A DNA stretch of 64,000 bases from CALODL01 sp942492115 (GCA_942492115.1 CALODL010000021.1:334616-398615), one strand, 5' to 3'; shown: positions 54,866-64,000, numbered from the stretch's first letter. The notes: generated by a model from the sequence alone, not told the origin. Program-made: numbers and translations.

Positions 54866-55405
54866 ATGACCGGTCAATCCCGCAAAAGACCCCGTCCACC
54901 GCTGGATGGCGAGAGTCTTGAGCAGCTCGCGCTGTTCTATGTCGGGCGCGCTACGCAACGACGCGCGCAAGCTGCGTACCTATCTGACGCAAATTGCGGG
55001 AGCGGGGATGGGCGGAAGACCGTGGCCCGCAATCGAAAGGGAACTGGCCGAGAAATTTGCCGAACTTGGCTATATCGACGACGCAGCCTTTGCCAGTTCG
55101 CGTGCGGCTTCGCTCGGGCGGCGTGGTTATGGAGAGAGGCGGGTCGAGCAGGCGCTTTATGCCGCCGGTATCGAAGAAAGCGATGGCGCAGAAGCCCGGA
55201 GCATTGCCGCTGATCAGGCATGGGATTCGGCACTCGCCTTTGTCCGCAGAAAAGCGGCGGTTTGGGACCTATGCGACCGAACTTTTCGATCCGGATCGTA
55301 AGCGCAAAGCCCTTGCCGCGATGATCCGCGCTAATACATCCCTATGAGCTTGCGAGAAAATTTATCGACAAGAGAGCCCGGCGATGTCCCGGAGCAGGAG
55401 AGACT
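54866..55405 (+). pseudogene. recX: RecX regulatory protein, frameshifted
   Basis: Frame 2 opens MTGQSRKRPRPPLDGESLEQLALFYVGR, then the coding frame changes near 54950 and again near 55250. Pieces read GYIDDAAFASSRAASLGRRGYGERRVEQAL and FGTYATELFDPDRKRKALAAMIR, with HPYELARKFIDK in a third frame. Together they cover the three-helix RecX repeats. RecX inhibits RecA filament extension in characterised bacteria. At least three single-base shifts suggest sequencing error rather than decay. The exact end is unclear. Confidence 0.8.
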
Positions 55406-55479
55406 AGCGGGCCGTTCCTTACACCCTTTCACAGACGCAGGGTTTTGTGTTAGATAATTGCGGTAACAGAGGGCGATGC

Positions 55480-56066
55480 ATGACATCGGAAGGGAATGCA
55501 GCGGCTTTGGAAGCCGCGCCGGAGGAGGTAAGGCATGATGTTGCCCATGAGGGCGCATCAGAGGCATCGCTTTTTCGCGCATCCGGCATCGTCAAATGGT
55601 TCGATGGCACACGCGGTTATGGTTTCCTTGTTTCCGATGATGGCGATGGTGACATCCTTATCCATTTTTCTGTTTTGCGTGATCATAGCCCGGCGCACCC
55701 TACCGGAAGGCGCGCGGCTGGAATGTGTCTTTGCCGAGCGGGATCGCGGGCGACAGGCTGTAGAAATTTTGTCGATTGACCTGGAGGGATGCGAAGATTT
55801 TTCGGACCACCAATCAGGCGGTAGCGACCATGAACATGATGCGCTCGCAGGGCCGGGAGACTTTATTAGATGCGGTAAAATGGTTTAACCGTTTGAAAGG
55901 CTATGGCTTTCTTATACGCGAAAGCGAAGAGCGTGACGTTTTTGTCCATATGGAAGTTGTTCGGCGTTCCGGGCTTGGAGAGATTGATACCGGAGACCAG
56001 TTTGCAGGCCGTATTGCCGATGGCGACAAAGGGCCTCTTGCCGTGGCGCTCCAGCATTGCGAATAG
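55480..56066 (+). pseudogene. Two-domain cold-shock protein, frameshifted
   Basis: The first CSD is SGIVKWFDGTRGYGFLVSDDGDGDILIHFS (in outline, about 55588-55675), the second DAVKWFNRLKGYGFLIRESEERDVFVHME (about 55870-55955), with RNP1 (GYGFL) and RNP2 (DILIHF, DVFVHM) in both. Two frame changes (near 55685 and 55860) split it into three ORFs. Two-CSD proteins of this size are typical of alphaproteobacteria. Acts on single-stranded RNA/DNA. Confidence 0.8.
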
Positions 56067-56093
56067 CGAAAAGCCAGATTATTCACTCACGCT

Positions 56094-56599
56094 ATGCTTT
56101 TTGTGTTGCCTGCGCTCGCGCTCCTCGGATGCCGGGCTGAATCGCAGCCCCCGCCGATCCGCCAGCGATAGCGGAGGTGACGAAACGGAAACGGCAGTCA
56201 ACCGGCGATGCGGCTGCAGAATGATTCCTGTCACCGTACACACAGCAGCTGGGATCATCTTTTTGACGTGAAGGCCGCAATAACCCCAGACGAGCAGCGC
56301 CGCAGGACTCATGTTTCGCAGATCACTCCCGGAAAATGGCGGGATGATCTTTCCGTTCGAATTTCCGCGTTTGGCGAGCTTCTGGATGCGCAATACGATG
56401 ATCCCGCTGGATATGATCTTTATCCGGTCCGATGGCGTAATCACCAATATAGCCGCAGAGACGGTACCTTATTCGCTCGATTCCTATTACGCGACAGAGC
56501 CCGTGATCGCGGTTCTTGAGACGGTAGAGCGCGGTGCAGGCTGAGATCGCCGCTGGCGACCGGTTCCAACTGGCCCGACGGCCCGGCTTCGGTGAATAA
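56094..56599 (+). pseudogene. DUF192 protein, frameshifted
   Basis: Begins MLFVLPALALLGC, a lipoprotein-type signal, loses frame, then shows the DUF192 core (TPDEQRRGLMFRRSLPE-like; MFRRSLPENGGMIFPFEF; FWMRNTMIPLDMIFI, about 56311-56450) and NIAAETVPYSLDSYYATEPV. After another shift it ends AEIAAGDRFQLARRPGFGE at 56599. It follows recX and the cold-shock gene in the order I associate with Sphingomonadales. Confidence 0.75.
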
Positions 56600-56629
56600 G
56601 CTTTCCCATTTGGCGCAAGAAGAGTTGGC

Positions 56630-56993
56630 GTGTCGCCGCCTGTACTGCCTGGTTGGTTACGCCCGGTTCCACTACCATCAGGCGGTTGTTGCGGTCCAGC
56701 TCCAGGATGCGGTTCATGCGCTGCAGTGAGACGATCAGGGACCGGTCGTCCAGCGGTACTGTTGCCCCGGTGGTGCCGGTGCCCTGTCCGCGCGCCAATA
56801 CGTGGACCTGGTGCGCGTAGCGGGCGCCGACAATGGCAGCGACCTGATCGTGCGAGTCGGGCAGGGCCACCGCCAGCGGCTGTCCCTGCAGGGTGCTGTT
56901 GTCGTAGCCGTAGCTGCGGCATTCCGCCAGGTCGGTGAACAGCTGCTGCTCACCGAGTATGGCGGTCGGTTTTTCCAGGAATGCAGGCTGCAT
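56630..56993 (-). CDS. FAD-linked oxidase (GlcD-like), C-terminus missing
   Basis: Residues 1 to about 120 of an FAD-binding type 4 oxidase: LTDLAECRSYGYDNS-type start, ALPDSHDQVAAIVGARYAH, VLARGQGTGTTGATVPLDDRSLIVSLQRMN (PP-loop glycines), LMVVEPGVTNQAVQAA. The sequence breaks off at about 56632, where the alphaproteobacterial-like segment begins, so about 350 residues are missing. Lactate/glycolate oxidation is the usual role. Confidence 0.7.
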
Positions 56994-57030
56994 CGGCGCC
57001 AGGCGCGGCAGGGGCTGAGGTGGAGGGCGG

Positions 57031-57616
57031 CTAGTCGAGGTACTCGAACAGCTTCACGATACGCTGCACACCGCTGACCTCCCTGGCCTGGGCAGTGGCG
57101 GCCTCGGCCTCGGCGTGGCTGACCAGACCCATCAGGTAGACAGTGCCGTTTTCGGTGACCACCTTGACGCGGGTCGGGTCGAAGCCCTCTATTTTCACTC
57201 CGAACAACGACGACTTGACCTTGGCGGTGATCCAGGGAATCGCTGGAACGCGTCATCATGGAGCTGGGTGCGGCGATCTGGATCTCGGTGTGCACGCGCC
57301 GGACTTTTTCTGCATCGCGGGCGATCTGCCCGGCCTGTGTCCGCAGCGCCTCGCTGGGCGCCTCGCCGGACAGCAGCACGATACCGTCGTCGCTGGTCAC
57401 ATTGATATGTGCCTGCTGGTTGATCTCTGGGTCCTCGCTGAGCCTGTTGTAGATGCGCAGTTCAATGGCCTGATCCTCGATCACGCTGCCGCTGGTGCGC
57501 CAGTCGTGCGCGACGCCTACCGTGGTGGCGGCGCCCCCTACCACCACCGGAGCGCAGCCGCTCAACACCATGAGGGACGGCAGCAGTGTGCCGAGAATCA
57601 GCCCAAGCCTGTTCAT
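57031..57616 (-). CDS. dolP: BON-domain lipoprotein DolP/YraP, one frameshift
   Basis: Signal peptide MNRLGLILGTLLPSLMVLSGC with lipobox LSGC, then ATTVGVAHDWRTSGSVIEDQ. BON domain 1 is SEDPEINQQAHINVTSDDGIVLLSGE-like. One extra base near 57235-57243 shifts the frame; BON 2 continues as TAKVKSSLFGVKIEGF, VVTENGTVYLMGLVSH and ends IVKLFEYLD at 57031. An outer-membrane lipoprotein of gammaproteobacteria next to yraN and lpoA, as in E. coli, though diaA is absent between them. Confidence 0.88.
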
Positions 57617-57766
57617 TGCAACATTCTCCCGTTCAAATACAGTGTAAAAACTCTCTCTGAATGCGTTTCGGTATACCCGTGCTCGTTCAGCGCTCGCAGT
57701 TTCCGCTCCAGGCAGGATTCGCGCCTTGCCAGCACCACTGATTCACGGTCTTCACACCGGTTCCAG

Positions 57767-58132
57767 TCAACGGCTGTCGAGGTAAAAGGCGTTTTGCAGC
57801 CACTCGATGCGGCGCTGCGGCGCACCGCCTTCGATGCATACGACATCGAACCGTGCAGGCTCGTTCCATGCCCGGTATCGAGCCAGGTAGCAATTTGCGC
57901 AATGGATGATGCGGGCCTGCTTGCTTGTTGATACTGTCTCGGCAGCGGTTCCGAACGCCGTGCGGTGCCGGTATCGTACCTCAACAAACACCAGGCTGTC
58001 GCCATCGCGCATGACGATGTCGATTTCACCCCGTCGGCAACGGTAGTTGCGCGTCAACAATTGCAGGCCGTGCCGCTGGAGGTATCCGCACGCCAGCTGT
58101 TCAGCGTAGTCCCCCGTAGCCTTGCGGTTCAT
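57767..58132 (-). CDS. yraN: UPF0102 protein YraN
   Basis: 121 residues from ATG 58132. GDYAEQLACGYLQRHGLQLLTRNYRCRRGEIDIVMRD in outline, then DSLVFVEVRYRH, the endonuclease-like core (GEIDIV, FVEVR). It sits directly downstream of lpoA. The lpoA frame reads into it without a stop, probably because of a lost base near the lpoA end. Confidence 0.88.
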   Translation of the reverse strand: MNRKATGDYAEQLACGYLQRHGLQLLTRNYRCRRGEIDIVMRDGDSLVFVEVRYRHRTAFGTAAETVSTSKQARIIHCANCYLARYRAWNEPARFDVVCIEGGAPQRRIEWLQNAFYLDSR

Positions 58133-60016
58133 GTTGTCCTCCGTGGACGTGGTTTGCGGTTGATCCTGCAGTTGCTGCGGTACGCCGCGCCGGAACTGTG
58201 CCCACTCCAGGGTGCGGTGTAGCGTTCTGGTGTGATCCAGGGTCAGCACCCCGGTTGCGCCGGGGAAATAGCCGAAACCGGGCAGCGTCAGCGTATCCAG
58301 CCAGGGAACGACTTCGTAGGCATCGAAGCCGAGCGCGAACAGGCGCTGGTAACGGTTGCTGCGTTCCGGCCACAGCGCCGCCAGGCGCTTGCGCCGTTCG
58401 GACCAGTCGCCGGCTTTGTCCAGCACCCAGGGCATATCACAGAACATCAGCCCGTCCATATCCCCATCCAGCGCAGCGTTGGGGTTGGCGCTGAACACAT
58501 GGGAAGTGCTGAATACCGGGATATCCGCGGCGCCATAAAAGCGCAGCTGTGGCCGTATCAGGCGGGCCTGTTCCGGGAAGGCGAGCAGAAAAACCGCTTC
58601 CACGTCCTGGCGGCGTCGTGCTTCGTACTGCAGCTTCTGACCGAGCAGGCGCTCCAGCGCGCGGTGACGGTTCCTGCTGTCATCGAGGTTCAGCGTCTCC
58701 TGTATCGGGCCCTTGAAGTCTACGCTGTCGGGTGCGTAGCGCCCGGTCGTGAGCAGGGTTCCGCCCAGGGCACTGAAATGCTCGGCGAAGGCCGTCATCA
58801 CCCGCGCACCCCAGGGGCTGTCGGGCACCAGCGCAATGACCTGATCGCGACCTTCGGCAACCAGCCGTTCGGCCACCTGCCGTGCCTCGTCTTCGGGCGC
58901 CAGGCCGAACTGGTAGAGGGGCAGATCTATCGGCTCGGTGCGTTCGATCTGGTTGAGCGCCAGTACCGGCACCGGCAGCTGCCCGGATTGCGCCAGCTGT
59001 TCCACGTCTTCCTTGAGCAGCGGGCCGATGACCATCTCAGCGCCATTGTCGACTGCCTGCTGGTAGGCAGCCCACACCATGCGGCTGTTCTGCCCGGTAT
59101 CGTAGAAGCGCATCTCGGGGCGTTCACTGTCTCCCTGAAAATAGGCGGCCAAGATGCCGTCGCGGATCGCGGCGGCGGATTCAGCGGCGCGTCCCGACAG
59201 CGGCAGCAGTATCCCGATATGCTGCGCGCGTTCGCCGACCTGGTCGAGCCGGTTGAACAGTTCCGGCAGCAGCGCCGCCTCGGCGGCGTGACCGGGCTAC
59301 GCGCCCGCCAGTCGTACAGCGCTTCGTTCCAGAGCTGCGGATCGCCACGCGTGGCGCGGCTGATCAGCACCAGCTCTATCCAGCCACTGAGCGCCATCGG
59401 GCGGCGGGCTGGTCTGCAGTTGTCTCAGCGCCGGGCTGGTCAGGCTGGACAGCTGCTCCCAGATGCGATGCTGGTTGTCGAGCCGCTGCTGCTGATCGCT
59501 CACCACACCGTCCAGCCAGATCAACTGGCGCGCTGCCTCCAGGGCATTGCCGGCCAGGGCGTAGGCGTTGGCGCGCGCAGCGCGTAGTAGCGCTGTCCAT
59601 GATCCGGAAGGACCTCGGGGTTGCTGATGGCGCCCAGTTCAGCCAGCGCCTGCTCGGGAACCTCGCCGCGCCAGCGCGAAGGCTCTGCCTGCAGCAGCCG
59701 GTGTTGCGCGCCTGCTGCGGGCTGTCCAGGCGCGCGGGGTACAATGCGTTCCAGCAGACTGGCCAGCTGGTCCCAGAGCTCACCCTGAGCCAGTAAGCCG
59801 CCTGCCTCCAGGCGCAGGCCGGGTTGCTGTGTTTCGGGTGCCGTTGTGGATGCGCTGAGATACAGTTGTGCTGCGGCAAGATAGTCGCCCCGTGCGACAT
59901 GCTGTTGCGCGGAATCCCGCAGCGTGTCGGCCACTGTCATTACTGGCGGCGCGGCGCGCGGCGCAACCTGCCAGCGCGAGCGCAACAATACACAGCAGTA
60001 TTTGGAGTCGCTTCAC
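58133..60016 (-). pseudogene. lpoA: Penicillin-binding protein activator LpoA, frameshifted
   Basis: Starts MKRLQILLCIVALALAGC (lipobox LAGC) at 60016. The N-terminal helical TPR domain is split among several frames (QQHVARGDYLAAAQLYLSAS; LERIVPRAPGQPA). The C-terminal periplasmic-binding-protein-like domain is intact from about 59152 (FYDTGQNSRMVWAAYQQAVDNGAEMVIGPLL in outline; IALVPDSPWGARVM). Activates PBP1A at the outer membrane in gammaproteobacteria. At least three frameshifts. Divergent from rsmI. Confidence 0.8.
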
Positions 60017-60128
60017 GGATGTCCGCTGCCTGTCGGGTCGGGAAGCGGTGTATTTTAAAGACGAATGCCGACAGATGCATGCGCTTTCGCGGGCATCCCT
60101 GCGGCGCAGCGTGAGTTGAGACAGACAG

Positions 60129-61002
60129 ATGACATATTCGCAGCAGGAAGCAGCACCGCCGGGCAGTCTTTACGTGGTGGCAACGCCGATCGGCAACCTG
60201 GGTGACCTGGCTCCGCGCGCGGTCGAGGTGTTGCGCTCGGTCGAGCGCATCGCCGCCGAGGATACCCGTCACAGCCGGAAGCTGCTGCAGCATTTCGCCA
60301 TCCAGACCCCGCTGATCGCAGTACACGAGCACAATGAGCGTGAGATTGCACCGCGCCTGATCGAACAGTTGCGCGCCGGTGGTTCTGGCGCTGATCTCCG
60401 ATGCCGGGACGCCGCTGATCAGCGACCCGGGCTACAACCTGGTGCGCCTGGCGCGCGAAGCGGGAGTCAGGGTGATCCCGGTACCCGAGCCCAGTGCCCT
60501 GGTGTGCGCCTTGTCCGCGTCCGGCCTGGCCACTGACCGGTTCGTGTTCGAAGGATTCCTGCCCGCCAGGCGGGCGGCGCGGCGCGCCCGGCTCGCTGAG
60601 CTGTGTCATGACAGCCGGACCCTGGTCATGTACGAATCGAGCCATCGCATTGTCGAATGTCTGCGCGACCTGGCGGAGGTGTTCGGTGGCGGGCGCCACG
60701 CCGTGCTGGCGCGCGAACTCACCAAGCAGTTCGAAACCATCCGCGGCGCGAGCCTCGAAGAACTGACCCAGTGGGTGGACACTGACAGCAACCAGCAAAA
60801 AGGCGAAATCGTGCTGCTGGTGGCGGGGCGTTCGCAGCCGGAGAAACACCAGGTGACCGCGGAAGCGGAACAGTTGCTGGCGATACTGCTGGAGGAGCTT
60901 CCGGTGAAGCTGGCCGCCAAGCTGACGGCGCGTATCACCGGTCTCAACAAGCGCGACCTGTACGACCGTGCCCTGGAGCTGAAAACTACACGCGATGGCT
61001 AG
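60129..61002 (+). CDS. rsmI: 16S rRNA (cytidine1402-2'-O)-methyltransferase, one frameshift
   Basis: GSLYVVATPIGNLGDLAPRAVEVL (in outline), AAEDTRHSRKLLQH, then a frame change near 60380. It continues ALISDAGTPLISDPGYNLV, PVPEPSALVCALSASGL, FEGFLPAR and ELTKQFETIRGASLEEL. Tetrapyrrole-methylase fold; about 290 residues in total, normal length. Divergent from lpoA with a 112-base gap, as in E. coli yraL/yraM. Confidence 0.9.
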
Positions 61003-61019
61003 ATTCGCCTTCGCAAGGA

Positions 61020-61163
61020 TTAACCGCGAAGGACGCAAAGGGAAAGCATTCCGTAGGTTGGGCTGAACGAAGGTGAAGCCCAACGGATGGGCAACGCCGG
61101 GCTTCGCAGGCTCAGCCCAACCTACGCGTGAATTGGCTTTACCTTCGCGCCCTTCGCGGTTAA
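61020..61163. repeat. Nested inverted repeat (MITE/REP-like element)
   Basis: Outer arms TTAACCGCGAAGG (61020-61032) and CCTTCGCGGTTAA (61151-61163) and inner arms GTAGGTTGGGCTGA (61053-61066) and TCAGCCCAACCTAC (61112-61125) are each perfect. The element fills the space between convergent rsmI and queG. I recall sequences of this kind as dispersed intergenic repeats in gammaproteobacterial genomes. Confidence 0.8.
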
Positions 61164-61198
61164 AAATCCGGAAGCGGCGATGGGCAGGTAACAGCCGC

Positions 61199-62190
61199 TC
61201 AGGCAGGCACACCCTGCTGCTGCAGCGCCCACAGGACGTGTTCGCGTACCAGTTCGGAAGGGTGCGACAGCTTGTCCGTGAGCGCCGCAACGACGGCTGC
61301 ATCGGTGGGCGCGTTGCCCAGCGCCACGGCAATGTTGCGCAACCAGCAGTCGTAGCCGATACGGCGGATCGGCGAGCCTTCCAGCCGGCGCATGAACTGG
61401 TCTTCGCTCCAGCGGAACAACTCGATCAGGGTTGTATTGTCGAGTTGCTGGCGTGGCAGAAACTCCGCTCCGCGGTAGGCCGGGCAAAGCGGTTCCAGGG
61501 GCAGACCAGTTGGCAGTCGTCGCAGCCGTAGATGCGGTTGCCGATGGCGCGGCGGAACTCGCGGGTATCGGGCCGCGCAGCTCAATGGTCAGATAGGAGA
61601 TGCAGCGGCGCGCATCCAGCTGGTAGGGCGCAACAATAGCCCGAGTCGGACAAATGTCGATACAGGCCGTCGCAGGTGCCGCAGTGTCGGTGGCCGGTGT
61701 ATCGACCGGCAATGGCAGATCGGTGAACAGCTCGCCGAGGAAAAACCAGGAGCCGCCCTTGTCGTCGATCAGGTTGGTGTGCTTGCCAATCCAGCCGAGA
61801 CCGGCTTTCTGGGCAATAGCCTTTTCAAGCACCGGGGCGCTGTCGGTGAAGGCGCGGTAGCCGAACGGACCGACGACCTGTTCGATGCGCCGCGCCAGCT
61901 GCTGCAGGCGTTTGCGCAGCAGCTTGTGGTAGTCCCGGCCCAGCGCGTAGCGCGACACGTAGGCGCGCCTGGGGTCGTCCAGCACCTGGTGTGCAGCACG
62001 GGCCGGGCCCGGCCAGTAGTCCATGCGCACGGTGATGATGCGCAGCGTGCCCGGAACCAGTTCCTGGCGGGCGGCTGCGCTGTGCCCATGCCGCGCCATA
62101 TAATCCATTTCGCCGTGGTATCCCGGCGGCCAGCCAGTCCAGCAGCTGGACTTCGTCCTGTGTCAGATCGGTATCGGTGATGCTGGATGC
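61199..62190 (-). pseudogene. queG: Epoxyqueuosine reductase QueG, frameshifted and 5'-truncated
   Basis: Cobalamin/4Fe-4S enzyme for the last step of queuosine synthesis. Visible: YHGEMDYMARHG (split frame), RIITVRMDYWP, YALGRDYHKLLRKRLQQLA, FTDSAPVLEKAIAQKAGLGWIGKHTNLI, FFLGELFTDLPLP and ACIDICPTRAI, then IYGCDDCQLVCPWN-like sequence and a HEAT-like C-terminus. Several frameshifts occur. The first about 30 residues are missing: the sequence changes at about 62183-62190 into the middle of nnr. Confidence 0.82.
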
Positions 62191-63382
62191 ACCGGATGTG
62201 CATCGTCGATGCCACTGCTGGGCACCGGCCTGGAACGGCCGCTGGCGGGTGCGTTGGCTGCGATGCCGTCGCAGGCGATGAATCGCACTGCGCGTGCCGC
62301 TGCTGGCCGTCGATATTCCAACCGGCCTGCATGGCCGACAGCGGGCCATGTCCCGGGCGAGGCCGTCGGGGCGCGCCATGTCACCGTCACCTTCATGGGC
62401 CGCAAGCGCGGGCTGTTCACCGGGCTGGGGCCGGATTGCGCCGGCGCAGTCTGTTTTGACGACCTCGGGGTGCCGGCCGGCTGTCAGCAGCCCGGCGTGT
62501 CCGGCCGATGCGACTGCTTGCCGCCGGTCCGCCGCTGGAGGAACTGGGCGGCGGCGCGGCGGCGCGCTGCGCACAAGGGTGCTTTCGGTCACGTGCTGGT
62601 GATCGGTGGCGGTGCCGGCATGGGCGGCGCGGCGCGCCTGGCGGGCGAAGCCGGCGTTGCGCACGGGTGCCGGCCTGGTGAGCCGTGGCGACCCGTCCTG
62701 CGCATGCCGCCGTTATCGCGGCGCGCTGCCCGGAACTCATCAGTGCACGCGGTTGCCGATGCGCGCCGAGCCTGGGCTGCCGCTGCTGGCGCGTGCCGGT
62801 GTGGTCGTGATCGGCCCGGGGCTCGGGCAGGATCCGGTTGGGCAACAGTTGCTGCTGGCCTGCGTGCTGGAAGCGCCGCAACCGCTGGTGGTGGACGCAG
62901 ATGCCCTCAACCTGCTGGCGGCCGACGGGATTAGGCGTGACAACTGGATGCTTACGCCCCATCCGGTGAGAGCCGGCCGACTGCTGCAGCAAACCGCGCC
63001 GCTGTGCAGCAGACCGGCTTGCTGCGGCGCGCGCCATCCAGGACCGCTATGGCGGGCAGCGTCGTTCTGAAAGGCGCCGGCAGCCTTATCTGCGGCGATG
63101 CCGGGCCCGTGGCGGTGTGCGCCGCCGGGAATCCCGGCATGGCAACTGCCGGCATGGGCGATGTCCTGAGCGGGATCCTTGGCGGATTGCTGGCCCAGGG
63201 GTTGCAGCCTGCCGGGGCGGCGCTGGCCGGTGTGTGCCTGCATGCCTGTGCGGGTGACCGCGCTGCAGCGGGCGGCGAGCGCGGCCTGCTGGCACGGGAC
63301 GTCATCGCCGAGCTGCGCCCGTTGCTGAATCCGGACGTCGGCGTGGAACAGGCGGCGCACCAGCCGCGCGGACAGCGCGGCC
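62190..63382 (+). pseudogene. nnr: NAD(P)H-hydrate epimerase/dehydratase Nnr, frameshifted and 5'-truncated
   Basis: Begins inside the YjeF_N epimerase domain (DALLGTGLERPLAG-like, VDIPTGLHG, VTFMGRKRGLFTGLGPD); about 130 N-terminal residues are missing. The YjeF_C dehydratase follows: HKGAFGHVLVIGGGAGMGGAARLA, VIGPGLGQDP, VDADALNLLA, LTPHPVRAGRLL, VLKGAGSLI and GNPGMATAGMGDVLSGILGG. It repairs hydrated NAD(P)H. Several frameshifts. Followed by tsaE as in E. coli. Confidence 0.85.
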
Positions 63383-63798
63383 ATGGAAAGCTTTGGTGCG
63401 CAACTGGCCCGCGGATGTTGCCCGGGCGATCATTTATCTGCACGGGGAACTGGGCACCGGCAAGACCACCCTGGCGCGCGGCTTTCTCCGCGGTCTGGGT
63501 CACCAGGGGAAGGTCCGGAGTCCGACCTACACGCTGGTCGAGCCGTATGAGCTTGCGGTCGGCGCGGTGTATCACCTGGACCTGTATCGCCTGTGCTCCC
63601 CCGATGAGCTGGAGTGGCTCGGGTTGCGCGACCTGTTCGACGCTGAGCAGGTGTGCCTGATCGAATGGCCCGAGCAGGTGCCGGGTTCCTGCCTGCAGCA
63701 GACCTGCATGTCTACCTAAAGCCCGAAAACAGCGGCCGGCGGGTGCGGCTGGCGGCCGGCTCTACCGCGGCGATCGGGTGCTGCAGTGTCTGGACTGA
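63383..63798 (+). pseudogene. tsaE: tRNA threonylcarbamoyladenosine synthesis ATPase TsaE, frameshifted
   Basis: Starts MESFGAQLAR at ATG 63383, shifts frame near 63400, and continues ADVARAIIYLHGELGTGKTTLARGFLR (Walker A GELGTGKTT), VRSPTYTLVEPYE, VYHLDLYRL, EWLGLRDLFD and LIEWPEQ. Another shift near 63690 leads to DLHVYLKPENSGRRVRL and an end GDRVLQCLD at 63798. About 135 residues, near the family's usual length. Confidence 0.85.
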
Positions 63799-63802
63799 AA
63801 AC

Positions 63803-63875
63803 GGGGTCAGAGTCGATTTTCGCAAACCGGAGGCCTAGATTTCCGCGCGTCGAACGGAAAATCGACTCTGACCCC
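63803..63875. repeat. 19-bp perfect inverted repeat (RAYT/REP-like)
   Basis: GGGGTCAGAGTCGATTTTC (63803-63821) and GAAAATCGACTCTGACCCC (63857-63875) are perfect complements with a 35-base spacer. A third, degenerate copy (GACTCTGCCCCCATTT) lies at 63886-63901. I recall this GGGGTCAGAGTCGATTTTC motif flanking REP-associated tyrosine transposase genes in gammaproteobacterial genomes. Confidence 0.75.
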
Positions 63876-64000
63876 ATTTCTCATGGACTCTGCCCCCATT
63901 TCCGCCCTGTTTTCTACCATTCTCCGGAGTTAACTTGAATTACCAGGAGTTAGAGCTATCTTGCGAAGAAATATGTAGAAAGTGTTGAAATCAAATTCCA
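63876..64000. other. AT-rich window end after the inverted repeat
   Basis: 125 bases with lower GC than the preceding genes. A short open frame from about 63935 is too short to judge. It may be the border of a mobile element that continues outside the window. Confidence 0.35.

Noticed and set aside
54866..64000. Horizontal transfer of a genomic island as the explanation for the right end
   Set aside because: The content is core housekeeping genes from two different proteobacterial classes, cut at both joints and full of frameshifts; mis-assembly fits better.

Overview
The window is most likely a composite of three genomic sources. Bases 1 to about 54.7 kb form one coherent, mostly intact, high-GC segment that I assign to a Planctomycetota-like (PVC group) bacterium. 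The reasons are a SpoVG protein with a zinc ribbon inserted in its core, next to ispE; a giant secreted FG-GAP/cysteine-repeat protein ending in dockerin-like and cohesin-like parts; and a serC-serA-serA-DUF1015 cluster. Bases from about 54.87 to 56.60 kb carry recX, a two-domain cold-shock protein and a DUF192 protein, a gene order I associate with Sphingomonadales. Bases from about 56.63 kb to the end carry yraP/dolP, yraN, lpoA, rsmI, queG, nnr and tsaE, a gammaproteobacterial set. The last 9 kb is full of single-base frameshifts and the first 54.7 kb has only two or three, so assembly chimerism is the simplest explanation.

Layout of the main segment: two tandem dynamin-like P-loop GTPases and a membrane protein (1-3.9 kb); a lipoprotein and an RNase D (3.9-6.1 kb, minus); a SenB-type selenosugar synthase, three SAM methyltransferases and a YyaL/DUF255 protein (6.1-12 kb); a complete, tightly overlapping trp operon trpEGDCFBA plus a DAHP synthase on the minus strand (20.07-12.05 kb); an XRE regulator, VUT-family transporter and methyltransferase (minus, 22.2-20.1 kb), divergent from a long plus-strand operon encoding a lipoprotein, secreted helical proteins and a minimal ExbB/ExbD/TonB-like set (22.4-28.3 kb); a gene-free stretch with three stem-loops; an ABC exporter pair; aldo/keto reductase, cyclase and M28 peptidase genes; the giant secreted protein and tRNA-Asp; the serine cluster; two proteins built of YHS-like CCxxC domains; groESL; ispE-spoVG; a MarR regulator and two proteins of unknown function.

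The most interesting signal is upstream of trpE. In about 430 bases there are two successive short ORFs with runs of Trp codons (WW in a 20-residue peptide, WWW in a 35-residue peptide). Each is followed by an intrinsic terminator and by a segment able to pair with the 5' arm of that terminator. This looks like tandem trp attenuators in series. The first leader ORF starts only about 9 bases after a good -10 box, so its mRNA would be nearly leaderless. The second system worth a look is the XRE-linked ExbB/ExbD/TonB-like operon, whose accessory secreted proteins I cannot assign to a known family.
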